From NCBI GenBank assembly GCA_012797095.1, contig JAAZPS010000187.1, positions 1 to 14,398 of the forward strand: a DNA stretch of 14,398 nt, read 5' to 3'. Source of the stretch: Bacillota bacterium (lineage in GTDB: Bacteria; Bacillota; Dethiobacteria; DTU022). The notes beneath the pieces are model-generated. The model was not told where the DNA came from. It saw only the letters and a list, made by a program, of their open reading frames with translations, and did not search any database. Made by a program: the position numbers and the translations under genes. Positions 8,189 to 13,644 of the stretch are shown one piece after another. How positions within the stretch are numbered: the stretch's first letter is position 1; the number at the start of each line of letters is the position of its first letter.

Positions 8189-8214
8189 GGTCTGCAGGGG
8201 CCGCAGCCTTTTTT
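8189..8214 (+). terminator. intrinsic terminator, likely end of the oxidoreductase operon
   Basis: GG-CTGC at 8189-8195 (one bulged T) pairs with GCAGCC at 8203-8208 around a seven-base loop, followed directly by TTTTTT at 8209-8214. An alternative CCCTG/CAGGG hairpin (8185-8199) overlaps it. It lies 230 bases past the last gene of the block and ahead of the next promoter. Confidence 0.55.
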
Positions 8215-8274
8215 GACACCTTCCCCATAGTGACATTATTATCACAGATCAAACACAGCCTATCCGCAGAATAG

Positions 8275-8303
8275 TTGAAAAAGGATTACGCCGGTGATAT
8301 AAT
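8275..8303 (+). promoter_or_regulatory. near-consensus sigma-A promoter of the riboswitch operon
   Basis: The -35 box TTGAAA (8275-8280) and perfect -10 box TATAAT (8298-8303) are exactly 17 bases apart. Transcription would begin near 8309-8311, right at the first stem of the riboswitch aptamer. This position strongly supports both calls. Confidence 0.88.
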
Positions 8304-8305
8304 TA

Positions 8306-8368
8306 TTGGGGGAAAGAAGTTCTCCCCCGGCTATGCCGAAACCGCTTATAAAGCTGATGACTTCTGCT
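8306..8368 (+). promoter_or_regulatory. fluoride riboswitch (crcB motif) aptamer
   Basis: The element fits the crcB-motif fold. P1 is GGGGGA (8308-8313) with TCCCCC (8323-8328). Its loop contains AGAAGT (8315-8320), able to form the characteristic pseudoknot with ACTTCT (8360-8365). A small optional hairpin CGGC-TAT-GCCG occupies the linker (8328-8338). The conserved AAACC (8339-8343) precedes a short stem GCTT/AAGC (8344-8354) and then TGATGA (8355-8360). The combination AAACCGC...GCTGATGA plus the pseudoknot is diagnostic as I remember the family. Known members sense fluoride and usually raise expression when it binds. The nearest downstream gene is the scaffold-like protein at 8554; no fluoride exporter is present in the window. 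Confidence 0.85.
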
Positions 8369-8392
8369 TCATGGAGATCATCGGCTTTTTAT
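8353..8392 (+). terminator. riboswitch expression-platform terminator
   Basis: GCTGATGA (8353-8360) pairs with TCATCGGC (8378-8385; eight pairs, one G-T), followed by TTTTTATT. Its 5' arm takes in the last two bases of the aptamer stem, the conserved TGATGA and the first base of the pseudoknot strand. The aptamer and terminator therefore exclude each other. This predicts an ON switch: fluoride stabilises the aptamer and lets transcription continue. Confidence 0.82.
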
Positions 8393-8553
8393 TATTGCGA
8401 TATATTCGGGTGATGATGCTCCATATTTTCGGTATGCAAACAACTGGAAAGCAAATAGAACATCGCCGGGGTGCCCATTAACACGAAAGGAAAACCACGC
8501 TTTTGAAGGGGTTGTCCTGTTCTATCGATAGTTTCCAGGAAGGAGTGAGCCTT
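8393..8553 (+). other. untranslated leader between the riboswitch terminator and the first gene
   Basis: About 160 bases separate the terminator from ATG 8554. I see a short palindrome CTATCGATAG (8522-8531) and the ribosome binding site of the next gene, but no second clear promoter and no convincing gene. The distance is longer than a simple riboswitch leader needs, leaving room for lost sequence or a second start site. Confidence 0.4.
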
Positions 8554-9246
8554 ATGCTCTACTCAAGTGAAGTGGAAAATATGTGCTCCGTGGCCCAAGG
8601 AGCAGATCATGGCCCGGCGCCTATACCCCAGGAGGGCCGATGGGTGCAGGCTAAAGAAATTAAGGATATATCCGGTCTGACCCATGGTGTCGGCAGGTGT
8701 GCGCCGCAGCAGGGCGCCTGTAAACTGACCCTGAATGTTAAGGACGGAATAATCGAGGAGGCGCTTCTAGAGACAATTGGCTGCACCGGTATGACCCATT
8801 CTGCCGCCATGGCTTCCGAGATTTTGCCGGGTAAAACTATTCTGGAGGCCCTCAATATCGACCTGGTTTGTGATGCCATCAACGTGGCCATGCGCGAGTT
8901 GTTTTTGCAGATCGTCTATGGACGCAGCCAGACGGCTTTTTCAGAGGGAGGGCTTCCCGTCGGCGCAAGCCTGGAGGACCTGGGGAAAGGAATGAGAAGC
9001 CAGGTTGGAACGATGTTCGGTACCAGGGTTAAGGGAGCCCGCTACCTTGAGCTGACCGAGGGCTACGTTAACCGTATTGCTCTGGATGAAAATGGCGAAA
9101 TTATCGGATATGAATTTATCAGCTTGGGGAAGATGATGGACTTGATCAAAAAAGGTGAGGAAGCCAGCACGGCGCTGGAAAAGGCCAAGGGCACCTATGG
9201 GCGCTTTTGCGAAGCCGTGAAATATATCGACCCGCGCCTGGAATAA
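8554..9246 (+). CDS. NifU/IscU-like iron-sulfur cluster scaffold family protein
   Basis: This 230-residue protein has an IscU-like core with cysteines in scaffold-like positions: C49 and C56 (CAPQQGAC), C77 (IGCTGMTHSAAMAS) and C106 (VCDAI). The C-terminal ~90 residues (after ~140, with LTEGYVNRIALDENGEIIG) form an extra domain not found in plain IscU. Proteins of this kind are annotated as Fe-S assembly scaffolds and usually stand directly before a GGGtGRT gene, as here, so the two probably work together. I chose ATG 8554 for its GGAAGGAG (8538-8545) eight bases upstream; a TTG at 8503 is in frame but has no such signal. It is the first gene after the fluoride riboswitch. Classical scaffold function is an inference from family name and cysteines. 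Confidence 0.8.
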   Translation: MLYSSEVENMCSVAQGADHGPAPIPQEGRWVQAKEIKDISGLTHGVGRCAPQQGACKLTLNVKDGIIEEALLETIGCTGMTHSAAMASEILPGKTILEALNIDLVCDAINVAMRELFLQIVYGRSQTAFSEGGLPVGASLEDLGKGMRSQVGTMFGTRVKGARYLELTEGYVNRIALDENGEIIGYEFISLGKMMDLIKKGEEASTALEKAKGTYGRFCEAVKYIDPRLE

Positions 9247-9257
9247 GGAGGAGAAGC

Positions 9258-10265
9258 ATGGCACTGTTTGAAAATTATGAGCGCCGTATAGATAAAATTA
9301 ACGGCGTACTGGCGGATTACAGTATTTTATACATCGAAGAGGCAAAAGAAATCTGTGATAAGGCTGGCGTTTATCCTGTTGATATTGTGAAATCCGTACA
9401 GCCCATCGCTTTTGAAAACGTGGGCTGGGCTTACATCGTGGGATCGGCTATCGCCATCAAAAAGGGTGTCGAAACAGCGGCGGAGGCGGCGGAGGCCATC
9501 GGCATCGGACTCCAGAGCTTCTGCATCCCCGGAAGCGTGGCTGATGACCGCGAGGTCGGGCTGGGCCATGGCAAGCTGGGCGCAATGCTTCTACGTGATG
9601 AAACGAGGTGCTTTGCTTTCCTGGCCGGACATGAAAGCTTCGCAGCTGCTGAGGGCGCTATCGGCATCGTCGAAAACGCCAACAGGGCCCGTCGGGAACC
9701 CCTGCGTGTTATCCTCAACGGACTGGGCAAGGATGCGGCTCAGATCATCGCCCGCATCAACGGCTTTACCTATGTTCAGACGCGGTACGATTACAATGCC
9801 GGCAGAATCAGCGTGGTGCACGAGACGGCCTATTCCAGGGGGGAACGGGCGCAGGTGCGCTGCTACGGCGCGGATGAAGTGCGCGAAGGCGTGGCCGTCA
9901 TGCATCTGGAGGGCGTGGACGTATCCATCACCGGCAATTCCACAAACCCCACCCGCTTTCAGCATCCCGTCGCCGGAACCTATAAAAAGGAACGGTTGGA
10001 GCAGGGCCAAAAGTATTTTTCCGTGGCCTCCGGCGGTGGAACGGGTCGCACGCTGCACCCGGACAACATGGCGGCAGGCCCCGCCTCCTACGGTATGACC
10101 GACACCATGGGGCGCATGCACTCGGACGCGCAGTTCACGGGCTCCAGCTCCGTTCCGGCGCACGTTGAGATGATGGGTTTTCTCGGCATGGGCAACAACC
10201 CCATGGTCGGCGCAACTGTCGCCGTAGCCGTGGCCGTGGCGGGGGTTTTAAAGGGTCAGGGTTAA
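9258..10265 (+). CDS. GGGtGRT family protein (function unknown)
   Basis: This 335-residue protein carries the name-giving motif GGGTGR at residues 259-264, followed by conserved LHPDNMAAGPASYGMTD and GFLGMGNNPMVGA stretches near the C-terminus. It is glycine- and alanine-rich, with no signal peptide. The end (ATVAVAVAVAGVL) is hydrophobic but looks like a buried helix rather than a clear membrane anchor. AAGGAGGAG at 9245-9253, overlapping the previous stop, is a near-perfect ribosome binding site for ATG 9258. The motif suggests ligand or nucleotide binding, but no reaction is known to me. The tight pairing with the scaffold-like gene suggests an Fe-S-dependent or Fe-S-assembly role, which is inference. 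Confidence 0.87.
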   Translation: MALFENYERRIDKINGVLADYSILYIEEAKEICDKAGVYPVDIVKSVQPIAFENVGWAYIVGSAIAIKKGVETAAEAAEAIGIGLQSFCIPGSVADDREVGLGHGKLGAMLLRDETRCFAFLAGHESFAAAEGAIGIVENANRARREPLRVILNGLGKDAAQIIARINGFTYVQTRYDYNAGRISVVHETAYSRGERAQVRCYGADEVREGVAVMHLEGVDVSITGNSTNPTRFQHPVAGTYKKERLEQGQKYFSVASGGGTGRTLHPDNMAAGPASYGMTDTMGRMHSDAQFTGSSSVPAHVEMMGFLGMGNNPMVGATVAVAVAVAGVLKGQG

Positions 10266-10274
10266 ACCATATCA

Positions 10275-11024
10275 TTGACGTCAGTTTTGATTCGATTCGG
10301 AAAGGCAGGGTTATATAGATTTTACAGCATCCTTTTTCCCACCCGGGAACAGCACGGGAAACCGCGTCAAAGTGACGCGCCGGAATTTTTCAAGGACTTG
10401 AACCTTGACCAAATATTCGCTGGCACGCCAAGACCGCTCCTGGTAGGGACTGTACGACGTAAGCCTTGCGCTGACGAAAAACGCTCCGCTCCAGTGTTGG
10501 TAACGAACTAGAGGCAATCAGCAAAGGGCTGTATATGATCACTGGTGCCAATCAGGGCGGGAAAACCACATTTCTGCGTAGCCAGGGTCAGGCGCAGCTG
10601 ATGGCGCAAAGCGGGATTTTCTTAGGGGCAGACAGCGTTTCTGCGCCTCTTCGCCACGGCGTGTTCTCCATTTCAAGAGGGAGAAAGATAGCGCCATGAA
10701 AATCGGCAAACTGGACGAGGAGCTGGCTCGCATGAGCCGGACAACCGACCGTCTGGGAGGGAGCGCGCTGATGCTGTTCAACGGGTCCTTTGCCGCCATC
10801 AAGGAGCGCTAGGGCTCGGAAATATGTCGACAGGTCACGCAAGCGCTCTTGGTGACGCATCTGTACAGCTACGCTACTTTATACCTTCTGATGGGCTAAT
10901 GCAGTTCCTGCGCGCGCAGTGGCTGGAGAACGGTGAGCGTACCTTCAAGGTCGTGCCGGGTGAACCTTTGTCGACAGCCTTTGGAAAAGACCTGTATCGA
11001 AAGATATTCAGCCAAGAGGGGTGA
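10275..11024 (+). pseudogene. degenerate MutS-like ATPase gene
   Basis: Pieces of one MutS-related protein lie in order in different frames. An N-terminal piece (~10275-10425) has YSILFP and PEFFKDLNLDQIF. After a large loss, ~10475 onward gives VGNELEAISKGL, then MITGANQGGKTTFLRS (Walker A) and LMAQSGIFLGADS. A one-base shift near 10664-10669 moves to HFKREKDSAMKIGKLDEELARM and ALMLFNGSFAAIKER (the Walker B region). A TAG at 10810-10812 stands where a glutamate codon is expected, and GSEICRQVTQALLVTHLY continues in the same frame. A further shift near 10890 gives the C-terminus FLRAQWLENGERTFKVV and FGKDLYRKIF, ending at TGA 11022. About 250 residues remain of a family that is usually at least twice as long. 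Several frameshifts, a nonsense codon and a big deletion make a working product unlikely. Its place between GGGtGRT and dynamin genes suggests it was once a working operon member. Confidence 0.85.
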
Positions 11025-11028
11025 TGCT

Positions 11029-12681
11029 GTGAAAAAGAAACTGGATCGGGCGATAGCTTTGATGCAGCAGGCAAGCTTTCTGGAGGAGCAGCTTTCCCGT
11101 GCCACCGAGCTGCGGGAACGCTTACGCGGACGCGAACTGGTCATCTCCGTGATCGGTCAATTCAAGCGCGGCAAATCCTCGCTGCTTAACGCCCTGCTGA
11201 ATGAAGATCTTTTACCAGTGGGCATTGTCCCGCTGACCACAGCGGTGACGGAGATACGCCGAAGTGACAGCTTTCGGGCGGTGGTTCGCTTTGCGAGCGG
11301 CACCGTACGGGAGATCGGACGGAGCGAATTACCTGATTACATCAGCGAACAGAAAAATCCCCGAAATCAAAAGGGCGTCGCGGTGGTTAAACTATGGACA
11401 GAGCATGGCCCCTTCGGCCCCGGCATCACGCTGGTGGATACGCCTGGCGTTGGCTCCATCCACCAGCACAACACGGAAACCTCTTATGCCTACGTTGAAA
11501 AGAGCGACGCGGTGCTGTTCCTGCTCTCGGTAGATAGCCCCGTAAGCGCGATGGAGCGGGATTTTCTACTTAAAGCCCGCGAGCATGCCGCTAAATTCTA
11601 TTTTGCCGTCAATAAGACGGACACAATAAGTGAGGATAACCTGGAAGAATTCCTCTCTTACTGCCGCTCCGTGCTCTCCGAGGCCATCGGCCTGGAGGTA
11701 ACATTATACCCCTTAAGTGCAAAGACCGGCGAGGGCGTTACTTTTCTCGCAGAAAAACTCGCCGGGGACCTCCGTGCTTCCCACGACGAGTTGCTGGCGG
11801 CATCTGCCTCGATTAAACTGAAGGCTCTCATTGCCCAGGCCAGAGCCAAGCTTGCCCTATATTTAAAAGCCGCTGCTATCCCTGCCGGTGAGCTGAAAAT
11901 GAAGCTGCTCCAAATTCGGGAGAAGCAGGCGGAGCTCGGGGCGCTTTCCGACGAGGTGCATATACTGACCAAGCGGCAGACGGAGTGGTTGGTGGAACGT
12001 CTGGGTGAACGGCTGGATATGAAAATCACCGAGATGCGGCCGCAGCTCGAGGGTGAGGTGGAGCGCCTTTACAGGGAGCTGCAGGCGCTGCCTTCCCGGC
12101 AGTTTGAGCCGCAGCTGCTGGCCGGGCTCGAGGGCGTTATGGATGAGCAACTCACCATGCTCAATAGCGAAGGGTTGATGATGCTCGGCGAAGGTTACGC
12201 AGCCATCGTCCAGGCGCTGAATGAGAAAGCTTCAGTTACGGCCCGCTTCGTATCCGGTCTGGTGAAAGAGCAATTCGAACTGGATTACCCCATCGCAGTC
12301 AGGAATTTCACCGTCTCCGAGCGAAGTGATTTTTTTATCCGTTTTGGCCGGCAAGGGGGACTTCTGCTGCGTCCGGACGTTTTTGTTCATCTGTTGCCGA
12401 GAGCAAGGGCCAATAGAAAGATCTATCACCGCGCTATGAAACAGATGGTTGGTGATCTTGACCGCAACAAAAACAATATGATTTACAACTATCGCTACAA
12501 GATGCAGGAGAGCCTGCGGGTATTGTGTGGTCAGTTTACCGCCGACATCTCCTCGATGAATCGTGAACTTGACAGGCTGCTTGCCCGGATGGAAGAGGGG
12601 CATAAAGAGCAAAGCAAGGAGTTGTTCAAAAGGAAGCAAAGATTGATGCTGCTCATGCAGCAGCTTGAAGGATTGAGGTGA
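11029..12681 (+). CDS. dynamin-like GTPase
   Basis: This 550-residue protein has all GTPase motifs of the dynamin superfamily: G1 GQFKRGKSS (43-51), G2 threonines in LTTAVTEI (70-71), G3 DTPG (137-140), G4 NKTD (195-198) and G5-like LSAKTG (from 229). The rest is largely helical, with heptad-like stretches around 300-400 and a charged coiled-coil tail from about 510 to the end, as in bacterial dynamin-like proteins that bind and reshape membranes. No clear transmembrane segment is obvious to me. I chose GTG 11029: AGAGGGG (11015-11021) precedes it and it follows the MutS-remnant stop by four bases. The open frame extends upstream to 10933 but there overlaps the pseudogene. Bacterial dynamins often come in pairs; only one is present. 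Last gene of the riboswitch operon. Confidence 0.88.
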   Translation: MKKKLDRAIALMQQASFLEEQLSRATELRERLRGRELVISVIGQFKRGKSSLLNALLNEDLLPVGIVPLTTAVTEIRRSDSFRAVVRFASGTVREIGRSELPDYISEQKNPRNQKGVAVVKLWTEHGPFGPGITLVDTPGVGSIHQHNTETSYAYVEKSDAVLFLLSVDSPVSAMERDFLLKAREHAAKFYFAVNKTDTISEDNLEEFLSYCRSVLSEAIGLEVTLYPLSAKTGEGVTFLAEKLAGDLRASHDELLAASASIKLKALIAQARAKLALYLKAAAIPAGELKMKLLQIREKQAELGALSDEVHILTKRQTEWLVERLGERLDMKITEMRPQLEGEVERLYRELQALPSRQFEPQLLAGLEGVMDEQLTMLNSEGLMMLGEGYAAIVQALNEKASVTARFVSGLVKEQFELDYPIAVRNFTVSERSDFFIRFGRQGGLLLRPDVFVHLLPRARANRKIYHRAMKQMVGDLDRNKNNMIYNYRYKMQESLRVLCGQFTADISSMNRELDRLLARMEEGHKEQSKELFKRKQRLMLLMQQLEGLR

Positions 12682-12735
12682 TAGGGATGACCATTTTCGT
12701 GTTACCTCAGATCCATGAAACTGTCGCAAGCAGCA

Positions 12736-12779
12736 TAAATAAAATAAAGTTGACAAGTTTTCTAAAAAACCTGTCAACT
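12736..12779 (-). terminator. intrinsic terminator of the tRNA-Leu gene
   Basis: Read on the minus strand, AGTTGACAGGTTTT pairs with AAAACTTGTCAACT around a TTAG loop (one G-T pair), followed by TTTATTTTATTT. It begins six bases past the tRNA CCA end. The plus strand has no T-run after the stem, so it does not clearly terminate the GTPase operon. Confidence 0.85.
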
Positions 12780-12784
12780 CATCC

Positions 12785-12870
12785 TGGTGCCGAAGGGGGG
12801 AGTCGAACCCCCATGGGCCAAGCCCGCACGATTTTGAGTCGTGTGCGTCTGCCGGTTCCGCCACTTCGGC
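12785..12870 (-). tRNA. tRNA-Leu, anticodon CAA
   Basis: The minus strand folds into a complete class II tRNA. The acceptor stem is GCCGAAG/CTTCGGC, with discriminator A and an encoded CCA (12785-12787). The D arm contains GGAACCGGCAGA. The anticodon stem CACGA/TCGTG holds loop CTCAAAA, giving anticodon CAA (12834-12836 on the plus strand). A long variable arm (GGGC/GGCCC) and T arm GGGGG-TTCGACT-CCCCC complete it. The long variable arm and anticodon agree on leucine, reading UUG codons. It lies opposite to all coding genes here and has its own promoter and terminator. Confidence 0.97.
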
Positions 12871-12887
12871 ATGCTCCTGCGTAGACA

Positions 12888-12916
12888 ATATTAGCATAAA
12901 AAGAGGGCCGGAGCAA
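12888..12916 (-). promoter_or_regulatory. promoter of the tRNA-Leu gene
   Basis: On the minus strand TTGCTC (12911-12916) and TAATAT (12888-12893) stand 17 bases apart. This places the transcription start a few bases before the tRNA 5' end at 12870. The match is moderate but the position is right. Confidence 0.5.
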
Positions 12917-13082
12917 GGTTATAGAATTTGTATCCGTGAAGATACGTAAGGCCGGTTAAGTCCGGCCGCCTATTGCCGCCGGAAGGGCTCATCGGTGGCC
13001 TTGCGGTGATGGTGATAACGCAGCCTCTTGCTGTATCGATCGATTTTTTACTGATCGCGGGCCGGAGATAGCTTTGCTCTCC

Positions 13083-13113
13083 TTTAACACTATTGCTGCA
13101 AGGGCATATAATA
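13083..13113 (+). promoter_or_regulatory. promoter-like site upstream of the small membrane protein and spoVM
   Basis: CATATAATA at 13105-13113 contains TATAAT (13107-13112), with TTTAAC 18 bases upstream (13083-13088), so it can be read as a sigma-A promoter. The same bases also fit the CATAnnnTA -10 form used by late mother-cell sigma factors, with an AC about 16 bases upstream. That would suit spoVM. Which sigma factor uses it is not decided by sequence. Confidence 0.45.
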
Positions 13114-13165
13114 ACAGGGCACTTACCGGAACGGTTTTGCAGGAGATCAACGGGGGGCGGCGGCT

Positions 13166-13339
13166 ATGGGGACCAGGCGTATCGGTATATTTTTAAGAAA
13201 GGGAGGCGGGATCGTCCTGGCAGTGGCCGGAACGGCCCTGGTGATCAGGGTGATCCCGGTCTACCTCTGGCCGATGGCGCTGGGAGCGCTGTTGATCTGG
13301 GGCGGCTGGCAGCTGTACATATATGATCGTTATTACTGA
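13166..13339 (+). CDS. small two-helix membrane protein upstream of spoVM
   Basis: This 57-residue protein starts at ATG 13166 (MGTRRIGIFLRKGGG). It has a basic N-terminus, a first hydrophobic helix at about 14-31 (IVLAVAGTALVIRVI) and a second at about 33-51 (YLWPMALGALLIWGGWQL), ending YDRYY. The charge layout suggests two membrane passes with both ends inside, by the positive-inside rule. A G-rich stretch (13152-13157) and AGGAG further up could serve as ribosome binding sites; neither is ideal. I do not recognise the family. Its place 41 bases before spoVM, without a terminator between, suggests co-transcription and perhaps a sporulation role. An overlapping longer frame starting at 13093 translates to low-complexity sequence and is not preferred. 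Confidence 0.65.
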   Translation: MGTRRIGIFLRKGGGIVLAVAGTALVIRVIPVYLWPMALGALLIWGGWQLYIYDRYY

Positions 13340-13380
13340 TGAAACCGGCGAATATCTTGGAACAAGGGAGGGGATTCACG

Positions 13381-13458
13381 GTGCGCTTTTATGTGATCAA
13401 GGTGCCATCAATATTACGGGGGCTCGTCAGGGGAATTTTCGGGCTGCTCGCCAAATAA
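13381..13458 (+). CDS. spoVM: stage V sporulation protein M (SpoVM)
   Basis: This 25-residue peptide, MRFYVIKVPSILRGLVRG followed by IFGLLAK, aligns along its whole length with Bacillus subtilis SpoVM (26 residues). It keeps the F-Y-x-I-K start, the functionally important Pro9, the G-x-V-R core and the basic end. SpoVM is an amphipathic helix that recognises the convex forespore membrane and anchors SpoIVA at the start of coat assembly. Translation uses GTG 13381, with a strong GGGAGGGG (13366-13373) seven bases upstream. A strong terminator follows the stop by 26 bases. Its size puts it below normal gene-calling limits. It marks the host as a likely endospore former. Confidence 0.92.
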   Translation: MRFYVIKVPSILRGLVRGIFGLLAK

Positions 13459-13484
13459 AATGTGTATTCTGAAGTTCTGTCAAT

Positions 13485-13509
13485 CCCGGCAAAAGGCCGG
13501 GTTTTTTTT
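13485..13509 (+). terminator. intrinsic terminator after spoVM
   Basis: CCCGGC (13485-13490) and GCCGGG (13496-13501) enclose a five-base loop and are followed by eight T (13502-13509). It closes the spoVM transcription unit and separates it from the acyl-CoA dehydrogenase gene. Confidence 0.92.
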
Positions 13510-13593
13510 AAAAGGCAGACAATAAGAACTTAAATGCCAAGTTAAAAAATTCACAATGCAGGTAATGTTACTTTGTTCTCGAAAATATTAACA

Positions 13594-13613
13594 GATAAAA
13601 GTGATCTTTTATC
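13594..13613. promoter_or_regulatory. perfect inverted repeat upstream of the acyl-CoA dehydrogenase gene (candidate operator)
   Basis: GATAAAAG (13594-13601) and CTTTTATC (13606-13613) are perfect 8-base arms around TGAT, 32 bases before the start codon in an AT-rich stretch. It lacks a T-run, so a protein-binding operator is more likely than a terminator. No regulator is identified, and I found no clear -35/-10 pair around it. Confidence 0.4.
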
Positions 13614-13644
13614 AAATATATAAATAAGGGGTGAAGCACAAGAA

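Noticed and set aside
7968..8252. 94-codon open frame on the minus strand between the HoxU-like gene and the riboswitch.
   Set aside because: It runs through the REP-like hairpin and the operon terminator, has no family resemblance and no good ribosome binding site.
8275..8481. 68-codon plus-strand frame, or a 36-codon version from ATG 8371 with a hydrophobic start.
   Set aside because: It covers the promoter, aptamer and terminator of the fluoride riboswitch, and the shorter version starts inside the terminator without a ribosome binding site.
10363..10377. GCGTCA/TGACGC inverted repeat.
   Set aside because: It lies inside the MutS-like pseudogene, with no flanking signal; probably chance.
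12678..12884. 68-codon plus-strand frame directly after the GTPase gene.
   Set aside because: It runs across the antisense tRNA and its terminator, so it is not a real gene.
12232..12897. 221-codon minus-strand frame across the end of the GTPase gene and the tRNA.
   Set aside because: It reads through the tRNA-Leu gene and its terminator and has no protein resemblance.
13093..13326. 77-codon plus-strand frame overlapping the small membrane protein.
   Set aside because: It begins inside the promoter-like box and translates to glycine/arginine-rich low-complexity sequence; the frame starting at 13166 gives a sensible two-helix membrane protein.
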